Both the position numbers and the translations under genes were made by a program. A stretch of DNA of 64,000 nt. Source: Mimachlamys varia (taxonomy: Eukaryota > Mollusca > Bivalvia > Pectinida > Pectinidae). Positions 32,375-47,078 of this stretch are shown one piece after another. Every line of letters begins with the position of its first letter. Within the stretch, counting starts at the first letter, position 1. The notes under the pieces are model-generated. The model worked only from the letters and a program-made list of their open reading frames with translations. It was not told the origin of the DNA and ran no database searches. The DNA is taken from contig OX392528.1 in the NCBI GenBank assembly GCA_947623455.1, positions 2,122,001 to 2,186,000 on the forward strand, given 5' to 3'.

Positions 32375-35300
32375 ACTACCAGGCTGTGATATAACACAGT
32401 ATACACTACCAGGGGGTGATGTAACACAGTATACACTACCAGGGAGTGATGTTACACAGTATACACTACCAGAGAGTGATGTAACACAGTATACACTACC
32501 AGGGAGTGATGTAACACAGTATACACTACCAGGGAGTGATGTTACACAGTATACACTACCAGGGAGTGATGTAACACAGTATCCACTACCAGGGAGTGAT
32601 GTTCCACAGTTTACACTACTAGGGAGTGATGTAACACAGTATACACTACCAGGGAGTGATGTAACACAGTATACACTACCAGGGAGTGATGTAACACAGT
32701 ATACACTACCAGGGAGTGATGTAACACAGTATATACTACCAGGGAGTGGTGTAACACAGTATACACTACCAGGGAGTGATGTTACACAGTATACACTACC
32801 AGGGAGTGATGAAACACAGTATACACTACCAGGGAGTGATGTTACACAGTATACACTACCAGAGAGTGATGTTACACAGTATACACTACCAGGGAGTGAT
32901 GTTACACAGTATACACTACCAGGGAGTGATGTTACACAGTATACACTACCAGGGAGTGATGTAACACAGTATACACTACCAGGGAGTGATGTAACACAGT
33001 ATACACTACCAGAGAGAGATGTAACACAGTATACACTACCAGGGAGTGATGTAACACAGTATACACTACCAGGGAGTGATGTAACACAGTATACACTACC
33101 AGGGAGTGATGTAACACAGTATATACTACCAGGGAGTGATGAAACACAGTATACACTACCAGGGAGTGATGTTACACAGTACACTACCAGGGAGTGATGT
33201 TACACAGTATACACTACCAGGGAGTGATGTAACACAGTATACACTTCCAGGGAGTGATGTAACACAGTATACACTACCAGGGAGTGAAGTTACACAGTAT
33301 ACACTACCAGGGAGTGATGTTACACAGTATACACTACCAGGGAGTGATGTTACACAGTATACACTACCAGGGAGTGAAGTTACACAGTATACTCTACCAG
33401 GGAGTGATGTTACACAGTATACACTACCAGGGAGTGATGTTACAAAGTATACACTACCAGAGAGAGATGTAACACAGTATACACTACCAGGGAGTGGTGT
33501 AACACAGTACAATACCAGGGAGTGATGTAACACAGTATACACTACCAGGGAGTGATGTTACACAGTACACTGCCAGGGAGTGATGTAACACAGTAAACAC
33601 TACCAGGGAGTTATGTTACACAGTATACACTACCAGGGAATGATGTAACACAGTATACACTACCAGGGAGTGATGTAACACAGTAAACACTACCAGGGAG
33701 TGATGTAACACAGTATACACTACCAGGGAGTGATGTAACACAATATACACTACCAGGGAGTGATGTTACACAGTATACACTACCAGGGAGTGGTGTAACA
33801 CAGTATACACTACCAGGGAGTGATGTAACACAGTATACACTACCAGGGAGTGATGTTACACAGTATACACTACCAGGGAGTGATGTTACACAGTATACAC
33901 TACCAGGGAGTGGTGTATCACAGTATACACTACCAGGGAATGATGTAACACAGTATACACTACCAGGGAGTGATGTAACACAGTATACACTACCAGGGAG
34001 TGATGTTACACAGTATACACTACCAGGGAATGATGTAACACAGTATACACTACCAGGGAGTGGTGTAACACAGTATACACTACCAGGGAGTGATGTTACA
34101 CAGTATACACTACCAGGGAATGATGTAACACAGTATACACTACCAGGGAGTGGTGTAACACAGTATACACTACCAGGGAGTGATGTAACACAGTATACAC
34201 TACCAGGGAGTGATGTTACACAGTATACACTACCAGGGAATGATGTAACACAGTATACACTATTAGGAAGTGATGTTACACAGTATACACTACCAGGGAG
34301 TGATGTAACACAGTATACACTACCAGGGAATGATGTAACACAGTATACACTACCAGGGAGTGGTGTAACACAGCATACACTATTAGGAGTGATGTAACAC
34401 AGTATACACTACCAGGGAGTGATGTTACACAGTACACTACCAGGGAGTGATGTAACACAGTAAACACTACCAGGGAATAATGTTACAGAGTAAACACTAC
34501 CAGGGAGTGGTGTAACACAGTATACACTACCAGGGAGTGATGTTACACAGTATACACTACCAGGGAATGATGTAACACAGTATACACTACCAGGAAGTGA
34601 TGTTACACAGTATACACTACCAGGGAGTGATGTAACACAGTATACACTACCAGGGAATGATGTAACACAGTATACACTACCAGGGAGTGGTGTAACACAG
34701 CATACACTATTAGGGAGTGATGTAACACAGTATACACTACCAGGGAGTGATGTTACACAGTACAATACCAGGGAGTGATGTAACACAGTATACACTACCA
34801 GGGAGTGATGTTACACAGTACACTACCAGGGAGTGATGTAACACAGTAAACACTACCAGGGAATGATGTTACAGAGTAAACACTACCAGGGAGTGGTGTA
34901 ACACAGTATACACTACCAGGGAGTGATGTTACACAGTATACACTACCAGGGAGTGATGTTACACAGTACAATACCAGGGAGTGATGTAACACAGTATACA
35001 CTACCAGGGAGTGATGTTACACAGTACACTACCAGGGAGTGATGTAACACAGTATACACTACCAGGGAATGATGTTACAGAGTAAACACTACCAGGGAGT
35101 GGTGTAACACAGTATACACTACCAGGGAGTGATGTTACACAGTATACACTACCAGGGGGTGATGTAACACAGTATACACTACCAGGGAGTGATGATACAC
35201 AGTATACACTACCAGGGAGTGATGTTACACAGTACAATACCAGGGAGTGATGTAACACAGTATACACTACCAGGGAGTGATGTTACACAGTACACTACCA

Positions 35301-35830
35301 GGGAGTGATGTAACACAGTATACACTACCAGGGAGTGATGTTACACAGTATACACTACCAGGGAGTGATGTTACACAGTATACACTACCAGGGAGTGATG
35401 TTACACAGTATACACTACCAGGGAGTGGTGTAACACAGTATACACTACCAGGGAGTGGTGTAACACAGTATACACTATTAGGGAGTGATGTTACACAGTA
35501 TACACTACCAGGGAGTGATGTTACACAGTACAATACCAGGGAGTGATGTAACACAGTATACACTACCAGGGAGTGATGTTACACAGTTCACTACCAGGGA
35601 GTGATGTTACACAGTATACACTACCAGGGATTGATGTTACACAGTATACACTACCAGGGAGTGATGTTACACAGTATACACTACCAAGGAGTGGTGTAAC
35701 ACAGTATACACTACCAGGGAGTGATGTAACACAGTATACACTACCAGGGAGTGATGTTACACAGTATACACTACCAGGGAATGATGTAACACAGTATACA
35801 CTACCAGGGAGTGATGTAACACAGTATACA
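32375..35830. repeat. 30-bp minisatellite (about 115 copies)
   Basis: ACACTACCAGGGAGTGATGT plus (A/T)ACACAGTAT, period 30 bp. Positions vary at GTAACA/GTTACA, GAGTGAT/GAATGAT and GAGTGGT. Short units (CAGTACACTACC, CAGTACAATACC) recur and mark higher-order repeats in the right half. Open frames on both strands are artefacts of the 30-bp period. Confidence 0.97.
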
Positions 35831-36237
35831 AGTATTTCAAAATAAACCATTTGTCAAGTCCTTAAATGTTAAAAAAACATTGACAGACTTGTAGCCATGG
35901 TCAACAATTCAATATATGTGATACTATTATTTCTTTGTGCAGAAATAGGTCACCTGGTGCTTTAAAAACATAATAATCCATAACTTACTTTAAATAATGT
36001 GACATACTCAGTAATAGAAAAAGAATCAATTTTACATTAAAATAACAATACTTTTTTTTTAAAGGAAACCTACAGAAGAGTATAAGGTGAGAATAATTGC
36101 CGGTGACACCTCTTAACTGATATGTCGTGGGTAACGGCTCTGGTACCTGTCCGCGGGACAGACTTGACCCAGTGCTGCCAGGCAGTATCAGGTGGTGCCA
36201 CTCACCCGCACGGTGTCACTTATAATTAGTGTGGCAC
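35831..36237. other. Non-repetitive spacer between the 30-bp and 40-bp satellites
   Basis: The left part is AT-rich. The right part (36100-36235) is more GC-rich and contains CCGGTGACACC and CACGGTGTCAC, which are partly complementary. No gene or tRNA recognised. Confidence 0.5.
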
Positions 36238-39200
36238 CACAGCTTACCATAACCATGTCTTATCTACAATTAGCCACCCTAGCTTACCATAACCATGTCT
36301 TATCTACAATTAGCCACCATAGCTTACCATAACCATGTCTTATCTACAATTAGCCACCATAGCTTACCATAACCATGTCTTATCAACAATTAGCCACCAT
36401 AGCTTACCATAACCATGTCTTATCGACAATTAGCCACCATAATTTACCATAACCATGTCTTATCAACAATTAGCCACCATAGCTAACCGAAGCTATATGT
36501 CTTATCAACAATTAGCCACCATAACTTACCATAACCATGTCTTATCAACAATTAGCCACCATAGCTTACCATAACCATGTCTTATCAACAATTAGCCACC
36601 ATACCTTACCATAACCATGTCTTATCAACAATTAGCCACCATAACTTACCATAACCATGTCTTATCAACAATTAGCCACCATAGCTTACCATAACCATGT
36701 CTTATCTACAATTAGCCACCATACCTTACCATAACCATGTCTTATCAACAATTAGCCACCATAGCTTACCATAACTATGTCTTATCTACAATTAGCCACC
36801 ATACCTTACCATAACCATGTCTTATCAACAATTAGCCACCATAGCTTACCATAACTATGTCTTATCTACAATTAGCCACCATACCTTACCATAACCATGT
36901 CTTATCAACAATTAGCCACCATAGCTTACCATAACCATGTCTTATCTACAATTAGCCACCATAGCTTACCATAACCATGTCTTATCAACAATTAGCCACC
37001 ATACCTTACCATAACCATGTCTTATCAACAATTTGCCACCATAGCTTACCATAACCATGTCTTATCAACAATTAGCCACCATACCTTACCGAAGCTATGT
37101 CTTATCAACAATTAGCCACCATAGCTTACCATAACTATGTCTTATCAACAATTAGCCACCCTAGCTTACCATAACCATGTCTTATCAACAATTTGCCACC
37201 ATAGCTTACCATAACCATGTCTTATCGACAATTAGCCACCCTAGCTTACCATAACCATGTCTTATCAACAATTAGCCACCATAGCTTACCATAACCATGT
37301 CTTATCGACAATTAGCCACCATAACTTACCATAACCATGTCTTATCAACAATTAGCCACCATAGCTTACCAAAGCTATGTATTATCAACAATTAGCCACC
37401 ATAGCTTACCATAACCATGTCTTATCAACAATTAGCCACCATAGCTTACCATAACCATGTCTTATCAACAATTAGCCACCATAGCTTACCATAACTATGT
37501 CTTATCAACAATTAGCCACCATAGCTTACCATAACTATGTCTTATCAACAATTAGCCACCATAGCTTACCATAACCATGTCTTATCAACAATTAGCCACC
37601 ATACCTTACCATAACCATGTCTTATCAACAATTAGCCACCATACCTTACCATAACCATGTCTTATCAACAATTAGCCACCATACCTTACCATAACCATGT
37701 CTTATCGACAATTAGCCACCATAGCTTACCATAACCATGTCTTATCAACAATTAGCTACCATAGCTTACCGAAGCTATGTCTTATCAACAATTAGCCACC
37801 ATAGCTTACCATAACCATGTCTTATCAACAATTAGCCACCATAGCTTACCATAACCATGTCTTATCGACAATTAGCCACCATAACTTACCATAACCATGT
37901 CTTATCAACAATTAGCCACCATAGCTTACCGAAGCTATGTCTTATCAACAATTAGCCACCATAGCTTACCATAACCATGTCTTATCAACAATTAGCCACC
38001 ATAGCTTACCATAACCATGTCTTATCAACAATTAGCCACCATAGCTTACCATAACTATGTCTTATCAACAATTAGCCACCATAGCTTACCGAAGATATGT
38101 CTTATCAACAATTAGCCACCATAGCTTACCATAACCATGTCTTATCAACAATTAGCCACCATACCTTACCGAAGCTATGTCTTATCAACAATTAGCCACC
38201 ATAGCTTACCATAACTATGTCTTATCTACAATTAGCCACCATAGCTTACCATAACCATGTCTTATCAACAATTAGCCACCATAGCTTACCATAACCATGT
38301 CTTATCTACAATTAGCCACCATACCTTACCATAACCATGTCTTATCAACAATTAGCCACCATACCTTACCATAACCATGTCTTATCAACAATTAGCCACC
38401 ATACCTTACCATAACTATGTCTTATCAACAATTAGCCACCATAGCTTACCGAAGATATGTCTTATCAACAATTAGCCACCATAGCTTACCATAACCATGT
38501 CTTATCAACAATTAGCCACCATAGCTTACCATAACCATGTCTTATCTACAATTAGCCACCATAGCTTACCATAACCATGTCTTATCAACAATTAGCCACC
38601 ATAGCTTACCAAAGCTATGTATTATCAACAATTAGCCACCATAGCTTACCATAACCAAGTCTTATCTACAATTAGCCACCATAGCTTACCATAACCATGT
38701 CTTATCAACAATTAGCCACCATAGCTTACCATAACCATGTCTTATCTACAATTAGCCACCATACCTTACCATAACCATGTCTTATCAACAATTAGCCACC
38801 ATACCTTACCATAACCATGTCTTATCGACAATTAGCCACCATAACTTACCATAACCATGTCTTATCAACAATTAGCCACCATAGCTTACCGAAGCTATGT
38901 CTTATCAACAATTAGCCACCATAGCTTACCATAACCATGTCTTATCAACAATTAGCCACCATAGCTTACCATAACCATGTCTTATCAACAATTAGCCACC
39001 ATAGCTTACCATAACTATGTCTTATCAACAATTAGCCACCATAGCTTACCGAAGATATGTCTTATCAACAATTAGCCACCATAGCTTACCATAACCATGT
39101 CTTATCAACAATTAGCCACCATACCTTACCGAAGCTATGTCTTATCAACAATTAGCCACCATAGCTTACCATAACTATGTCTTATCTACAATTAGCCACC

Positions 39201-40302
39201 ATAGCTTACCATAACCATGTCTTATCAACAATTAGCCACCATAGCTTACCATAACCATGTCTTATCTACAATTAGCCACCATACCTTACCATAACCATGT
39301 CTTATCAACAATTAGCCACCATACCTTACCATAACCATGTCTTATCAACAATTAGCCACCATACCTTACCATAACTATGTCTTATCAACAATTAGCCACC
39401 ATAGCTTACCGAAGATATGTCTTATCAACAATTAGCCACCATAGCTTACCATAACCATGTCTTATCAACAATTAGCCACCATAGCTTACCATAACCATGT
39501 CTTATCTACAATTAGCCACCATAGCTTACCATAACCATGTCTTATCAACAATTAGCCACCATAGCTTACCATAACCATGTCTTATCAACAATTAGCCACC
39601 ATACCTTACCATAACCATGTCTTATCAACAATTAGCCACCATAGCTTACCATAACCATGTCTTATCAATAATTAGCCACCATAGCTTACCATAACCATGT
39701 CTTATCAACAATTAGCCACCATAGCTTACCATAACCATGTCTTATCAACAATTAGCCACCATAGCTTACCATAACCATGTCTTATCGACAATTAGCCACC
39801 ATAGCTTACCATAACTATGTCTTATCAACAATTAGCCACCATAGCTTACCATAACCATGTCTTATCAACAATTTGCCACCATAGCTTACCATAACCATGT
39901 CTTATCAACAATTAGCCACCATACCTTACCGAAGCTATATGTCTTATCAACAATTAGCCTCCATAGCTTACCATAACCATGTCTTATCAACAATTAGCCA
40001 CCATACCTTACCGAAGCTATGTCTTATCAACAATTAGCCACCATAGCTTACCATAACTGTGTCTTATCAACAATTAGCCACCCTAGCTTACCATAACCAT
40101 GTCTTATCAACAATTTGCCACCATAGCTTACCATAACCATGTCTTATCGACAATTAGCCACCATAGCTTACCGAAGCTATGTCTTATCAACAATTAGCCG
40201 CCATAGCTTACCGAAGCTATGTCTTATCAACAATTAGCCACCATAGCTTACCGAAGCTATGTCTTTTCAACAATTAGCCACCATAGCTTACCATAACCAT
40301 GT
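36238..40302. repeat. 40-bp satellite, block A (about 101 copies)
   Basis: The unit is ATAGCTTACCATAACCATGT plus CTTATCAACAATTAGCCACC, period exactly 40 bp over long runs, with 2-bp gains near 36492 and 39937. One subtype replaces ATAACCATG by GAAGCTATG (or AAAGCTATG), which makes a perfect hairpin with the unit's CATAGCTT. The block contains a 960-bp higher-order duplication. It ends at the telomere-like junction at 40303. Confidence 0.97.
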
Positions 40303-40314
40303 CCTAACCCTAAC
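40303..40314. other. Telomere-like junction CCTAACCCTAAC (copy 1)
   Basis: It joins a 40-bp unit broken after CATAACCATGT to the first 37-bp unit (AATGGGCCACC). It equals two CCCTAA repeats, the animal telomere motif read on its C-rich strand. Copies 2 and 3 are at 40534 and 47067. Confidence 0.85.
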
Positions 40315-40459
40315 AATGGGCCACCATAGACTATGACACTGTCATACTGACAATGGGCCACCATAGACTATGACACTATCATACTAACAATGGGCCACCA
40401 TAGACTGTGACACTATCATACTGACAATGGGCCACCATAGACTATGACACTATCATACT
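40315..40459. repeat. 37-bp satellite, short block (about 4 copies)
   Basis: Four units of GGGCCACCATAGACTATGAC plus ACTATCATACTGACAAT lie between two 40-bp stretches. The exit back to the 40-mer is through the shared core ACAAT-TA-GCCACCATAG. Confidence 0.95.
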
Positions 40460-40533
40460 AACAATTAGCCACCATAGCTTACCAAAGCTATGTCTTATCA
40501 ACAATTAGCCACCATAGCTTACCATAACCATGT
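40460..40533. repeat. 40-bp satellite, short block (about 2 copies)
   Basis: Two units, the first of the AAAGCTATG subtype. The block ends CATAACCATGT at the second telomere-like junction. This block and the preceding 37-bp block look like a duplicate of the main junction. Confidence 0.93.
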
Positions 40534-40545
40534 CCTAACCCTAAC
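40534..40545. other. Telomere-like junction CCTAACCCTAAC (copy 2)
   Basis: Sequence and flanks are identical to the copy at 40303. The interval between them is 231 bp. Confidence 0.85.
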
Positions 40546-43500
40546 AATGGGCCACCATAGACTATGACACTGTCATACTGACAATGGGCCACCATAGACT
40601 ATGACACTATCATACTAACAATGGGCCACCATAGACTGTGACACTATCATACTGACAATGGGCCACCATAGACTATGACACTATCATACTAACAATGGGA
40701 CACCATAGACTATGACACTATCATACTGACAATGGGCCACCATAGACTATGACACTATCATACTAACAATGGGCCACCATAGACTATGACACTATCATAC
40801 TAACAATGGGCCACCATAGACTATGACACTATCATACTGACAATGGGACACCATAGACTGTGACACTATCATACTGACAATGGGCCACCATAGACTGTGA
40901 CACTATCATACTGACAATGGGCCACCATAGACTGTGACTCTATCATACTGACAACTGGCCACCATAGACTATGACACTGTCATACTGACAATGGGCCACC
41001 ATAGACTATGACACTGTCATACTGACAATGGGCCACCATAGACTATGACACTATCATACTAACAATGGGCCACCACTGACTATGACACTGTCATACTGAC
41101 AATGGGCCACCATAGACTATGACACTATCATACTGACAATGGGCCACCATAGACTATGACACTGTCATACTGACAATGGGCCACCATAGACTATGACACT
41201 ATCATACTGACAATGGGCCACCACAGACTACGACACTATCATAATGACAATGGGCCACCATAGACTACGACACTATCATACTGACAATGGGCTACCATAG
41301 ACTGTGACACTATCATACTGACAATACGCCACCATAGACTATGACACTATCATACTAACAATGGGCCATCATAGACTATGACACTATCATACTAACAATG
41401 GGCCACCATAGACTATGACACTATCATACTGACAATGGGCCACCATAGACTACGACACTATCATACTGACAATGGGCCACCATAGACTATGACACTAACA
41501 TACTAACAATGGGCCACCATAGACTGTGACACTATCATACTAACAATGGGCCACCATAGACTATGACACTATCATACTAACAATGGGCCACCATAGACTA
41601 TGACACTATCATACTGACAATGGGCCATCATAGACTATGACACTATCATACTGACAATGGGCCACCATAGACTATGACACTATCATACTGACAATGGGCC
41701 ACCATAGACTACGACACTATCATACTGACAATGGGCCACCATAGACTATGACACTATCATACTGACAATGGGGCACCATAGACTACGACACTGTCATACT
41801 GACAATGGGCCACCATAGACTACGACACTATCATACTAACAATGGGCCACCATAGACTATGACACTATCATACTGACAATGGGCCACCATAGACTATGAC
41901 ACTATCATACTGACAATGGGCCACCATAGACTATGACACTATCATACTGACAATGGGCCACCATAGACTATGACACTATCATACTGACAATGGGCCATCA
42001 TAGACTATGACACTATCATACTGACAATGGGCCACCATTGACTATGACACTATCATACTGACAATGGGCCACCATAGACTATGACACTATCATACTGACA
42101 ATGGGCCACCATAGACTATGACACTGTCATACTGATAATGGGCCACCATAGACTATGACACTATCATACTGACAATGGGCCACCATAGACTATGACACTA
42201 TCATACTAACAATGGGCCACCATAGACTGTGACACTATCATACTGACAATGGGCCACCATAGACTATGACACTATCATACTAACAATGGGCCACCATAGA
42301 CTATGACACTATCATACTGACAATGGGCCACCATAGACTGTGACACTATCATACTAACAATGGGCCACCATAGACTATGACACTATCATACTAACAATGG
42401 GCCACCATAGACTATGACACTATCATACTGACAATGGGCCACCATAGACTACGACACTATCATAATGACAATGGGCCACCATAGACTATGACACTATCAT
42501 ACTGACAATGGGCCACCATAGACTACGACACTATCATACTGACAATGGGCCACCATAGACTATGACACTATCATACTGACAATGGGCCACCATAGACTAC
42601 GACACTATCATACTGACAATGGGCCACCATAGACTACGACACTATCATACTGACAATGGGCCACCATAGACTATGACACTATCATACTGACAATGGGCCA
42701 CCATAGACTATGACACTATCATACTGACAATGGGCCACCATAGACTATGACACTATCATACTGACAATGGGCCACCATAGACTATGACACTATCATACTG
42801 ACAATGGGCCACCATAGACTATGACACTATCATACTGACAATGGGCCACCATAGACTATGACACTATCATACTGACAATGGGCCACCATAGACTATGACA
42901 CTATCATACTGACAATGGGCCACCATAGACTATGACACTGTCATACTGATAATGGGCCACCATAGACTATGACACTATCATACTGACAATGGGCCACCAT
43001 AGACTATGACACTATCATACTAACAATGGGCCACCATAGACTGTGACACTATCATACTGACAATGGGCCACCATAGACTATGACACTATCATACTAACAA
43101 TGGGCCACCATAGACTATGACACTATCATACTGACAATGGGCCACCATAGACTGTGACACTATCATACTAACAATGGGCCACCATAGACTATGACAATAT
43201 CATACTAACAATGGGCCACCATAGACTATGACACTATCATACTGACAATGGGCCCCCATAGACTATGACACTATCATACTGACAATACGCCCCCATAGAC
43301 TATAACACTATCATACTGACAATGGGCCACCATAGACTATGACACTATCATACTAACAATGGGCCACCATAGACTATGACACTATCATACTAACAATGGG
43401 CCACCATAGACTATGACACTATCATACTGACAATACGCCACCATAGACTATAACACTATCATACTGACAATGGGCCACCATAGACTACGACACTGTCATA

Positions 43501-45355
43501 CTGACAATGGGCCACCATAGACTACGACACTATCATACTAACAATGGGCCACCATAGACTATGACACTATCATACTGACAATGGGCCACCATAGACTATG
43601 ACACTATCATACTGACAATGGGCCACCATAGACTATGACACTATCATACTGACAATGGGCCACCATAGACTATGACACTATCATACTGACAATGGGCCAT
43701 CATAGACTATGACACTATCATACTGACAATGGGCCACCATTGACTATGACACTATCATACTGACAATGGGCCACCATAGACTATGACACTATCATACTGA
43801 CAATGGGCCACCATAGACTATGACACTGTCATACTGATAATGGGCCACCATAGACTATGACACTATCATACTGACAATGGGCCACCATAGACTATGACAC
43901 TATCATACTAACAATGGGCCACCATAGACTGTGACACTATCATACTGACAATGGGCCACCATAGACTATGACACTATCATACTAACAATGGGCCACCATA
44001 GACTATGACACTATCATACTGACAATGGGCCACCATAGACTGTGACACTATCATACTAACAATGGGCCACCATAGACTATGACACTATCATACTAACAAT
44101 GGGCCACCATAGACTATGACACTATCATACTGACAATGGGCCACCATAGACTACGACACTATCATAATGACAATGGGCCACCATAGACTATGACACTATC
44201 ATACTGACAATGGGCCACCATAGACTACGACACTATCATACTGACAATGGGCCACCATAGACTATGACACTATCATACTGACAATGGGCCACCATAGACT
44301 ACGACACTATCATACTGACAATGGGCCACCATAGACTACGACACTATCATACTGACAATGGGCCACCATAGACTATGACACTATCATACTGACAATGGGC
44401 CACCATAGACTATGACACTATCATACTGACAATGGGCCACCATAGACTATGACACTATCATACTGACAATGGGCCACCATAGACTATGACACTATCATAC
44501 TGACAATGGGCCACCATAGACTATGACACTATCATACTGACAATGGGCCACCATAGACTATGACACTATCATACTGACAATGGGCCACCATAGACTATGA
44601 CACTATCATACTGACAATGGGCCACCATAGACTATGACACTGTCATACTGATAATGGGCCACCATAGACTATGACACTATCATACTGACAATGGGCCACC
44701 ATAGACTATGACACTATCATACTAACAATGGGCCACCATAGACTGTGACACTATCATACTGACAATGGGCCACCATAGACTATGACACTATCATACTAAC
44801 AATGGGCCACCATAGACTATGACACTATCATACTGACAATGGGCCACCATAGACTGTGACACTATCATACTAACAATGGGCCACCATAGACTATGACAAT
44901 ATCATACTAACAATGGGCCACCATAGACTATGACACTATCATACTGACAATGGGCCCCCATAGACTATGACACTATCATACTGACAATACGCCCCCATAG
45001 ACTATAACACTATCATACTGACAATGGGCCACCATAGACTATGACACTATCATACTAACAATGGGCCACCATAGACTATGACACTATCATACTAACAATG
45101 GGCCACCATAGACTATGACACTATCATACTGACAATACGCCACCATAGACTATAACACTATCATACTGACAATGAGCCATCATAGACTATGACACTATCA
45201 TACTGACAATGGGCCACCATAGACTATAACACTATCATACTAACAATGGACCACCTTAGACTATGACACTATCATACTAACAATGGGCCACCATAGACTA
45301 TGACACTATCATACTGACAATGGGCCACCATAGACTATGACACTATCATACTGAC
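40546..45355. repeat. 37-bp satellite, block B (about 130 copies)
   Basis: The unit is GGGCCACCATAGACTATGAC plus ACTATCATACTGACAAT. Variants are ACTGTGAC, ACTACGAC, TACTAACAAT and GACAATACGCC. A 46-unit segment is duplicated in tandem at an offset of 1702 bp. The block exits to the 40-mer through the shared core at 45350-45370. Confidence 0.97.
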
Positions 45356-47066
45356 AATTAGCCACCATAGCTTACCATAACTATGTCTTATCAACAATTA
45401 GCCACCATAGCTTACCAAAGATATGTCTTATCAACAATTAGCCACCATAGCTTACCATAACCATGTCTTATCAACAATTAGCCACCATAGCTTACCATAA
45501 CTATGTCTTATCTACAATTAGCCACCATAGCTTACCATAACCAAGTCTTATCTACAATTAGCCACCATAGCTTACCATAACCATGTCTTATCTACAATTA
45601 GCCACCATAGCTTACCATAACCATGTCTTATCAACAATTAGCCACCATAACTTACCATAACCATGTCTTATCAACAATTAGCCACCATAGCTTACCATAA
45701 CCATGTCTTATCAACAATTAGCCACCATAGCTTACCGAAGCTATGTCTTATCAACAATTAGCCACCATAGCTTACCATAACCATGTCTTATCAACAATTA
45801 GCCACCATAGCTTACCGAAGCTATGTCTTATCAACAATTAGCCACCATAGCTTACCGAAGCTATGTCTTATCAACAATTAACCACCATACATTACCATAA
45901 CCATGTCTTATCAACAATTAGCCACCATACCTTACCATAACCATGTCTTATCAACAATTAGCCACCATACCTTACCATAACCATGTCTTATCAACAATTA
46001 GCCACCATAGCTTACCATAACCATGTCTTATCAACAATTAGCCACCATACCTTACCATAACCATGTCTTATCAACAATTAGCCACCATACCTTACCGAAG
46101 CTATGTCTTATCAACAATTAGCCACCATAGCTTACCATAACCATGTCTTATCAACAATTAGCCTCCATACCTTACCATAACCATGTCTTATCAACAATTA
46201 GGCGCCATACCTTACCATAACCATGTCTTATCAACAATTAGCCACCATAGCTTACCATAACCATGTCTTATCAACAATTAGCCACCATAGCTTACCGAAG
46301 CTATGTCTTATCAACAATTAGCCACCATAGCTTACCATAACCATGTCTTATCAACAATTAGCCACCATAGCTTACCGAAGCTATGTCTTATCAACAATTA
46401 GCCACCATAGCTTACCATAACCATGTCTTATCAACAATTAGCCACCATAGCTTACCATAACCATGTCTTATCAACAATTAGCCACCATAGCTTACCGAAG
46501 ATATGTCTTATCAACAATTAGCCACCATAGCTTACCATAACTATGTCTTATCAACAATTAGCCACCATAGCTTACCATAACCATGTCTTATCAACAATTA
46601 GCCACCATAGCTTACCATAACCATGTCTAATCAACAATTAGCCACCATAGCTTACCATAACTATGTCTTATCAACAATTAGCCACCATAGCTTACCATAA
46701 CCATGTCTTATCTACAATTAGCCACCATAGCTTACCATAACCATGTCTTATCAACAATTAGCCACCATACCTTACCATAACCATGTCTTATCAACAATTA
46801 GCCACCATACCTTACCGAAGCTATGTCTTATCAACAATTAGCCACCATAGCTTACCATAACCATGTCTTATCAACAATTAGCCACCATAACTTACCATAA
46901 CCATGTCTTATCAACAATTAGCCACCATAGCTTACCATAACCATGTCTTATCAACAATTAGCCGCCATAGCTTACCGAAGCTATGTCTTATCAACAATTA
47001 GCCACCATAGCTTACCGAAGCTATGTCTTATCAACAATTAGCCACCATAGCTTACCATAACCATGT
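45356..47066. repeat. 40-bp satellite, block C (about 43 copies)
   Basis: Same family as block A, with both the ATAACCATG and GAAGCTATG subtypes. It enters from the 37-mer through the shared core and ends at the third telomere-like junction. Confidence 0.97.
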
Positions 47067-47078
47067 CCTAACCCTAAC
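47067..47078. other. Telomere-like junction CCTAACCCTAAC (copy 3)
   Basis: It has the same left flank (CATAACCATGT) and right flank (AATGGGCCACCATAG) as copies 1 and 2, 6.5 kb away. Confidence 0.85.

Noticed and set aside
32234..35850. Repetitive frames on both strands over the 30-bp array
   Set aside because: Same cause: the unit is a multiple of three, with overlapping frames on opposite strands.
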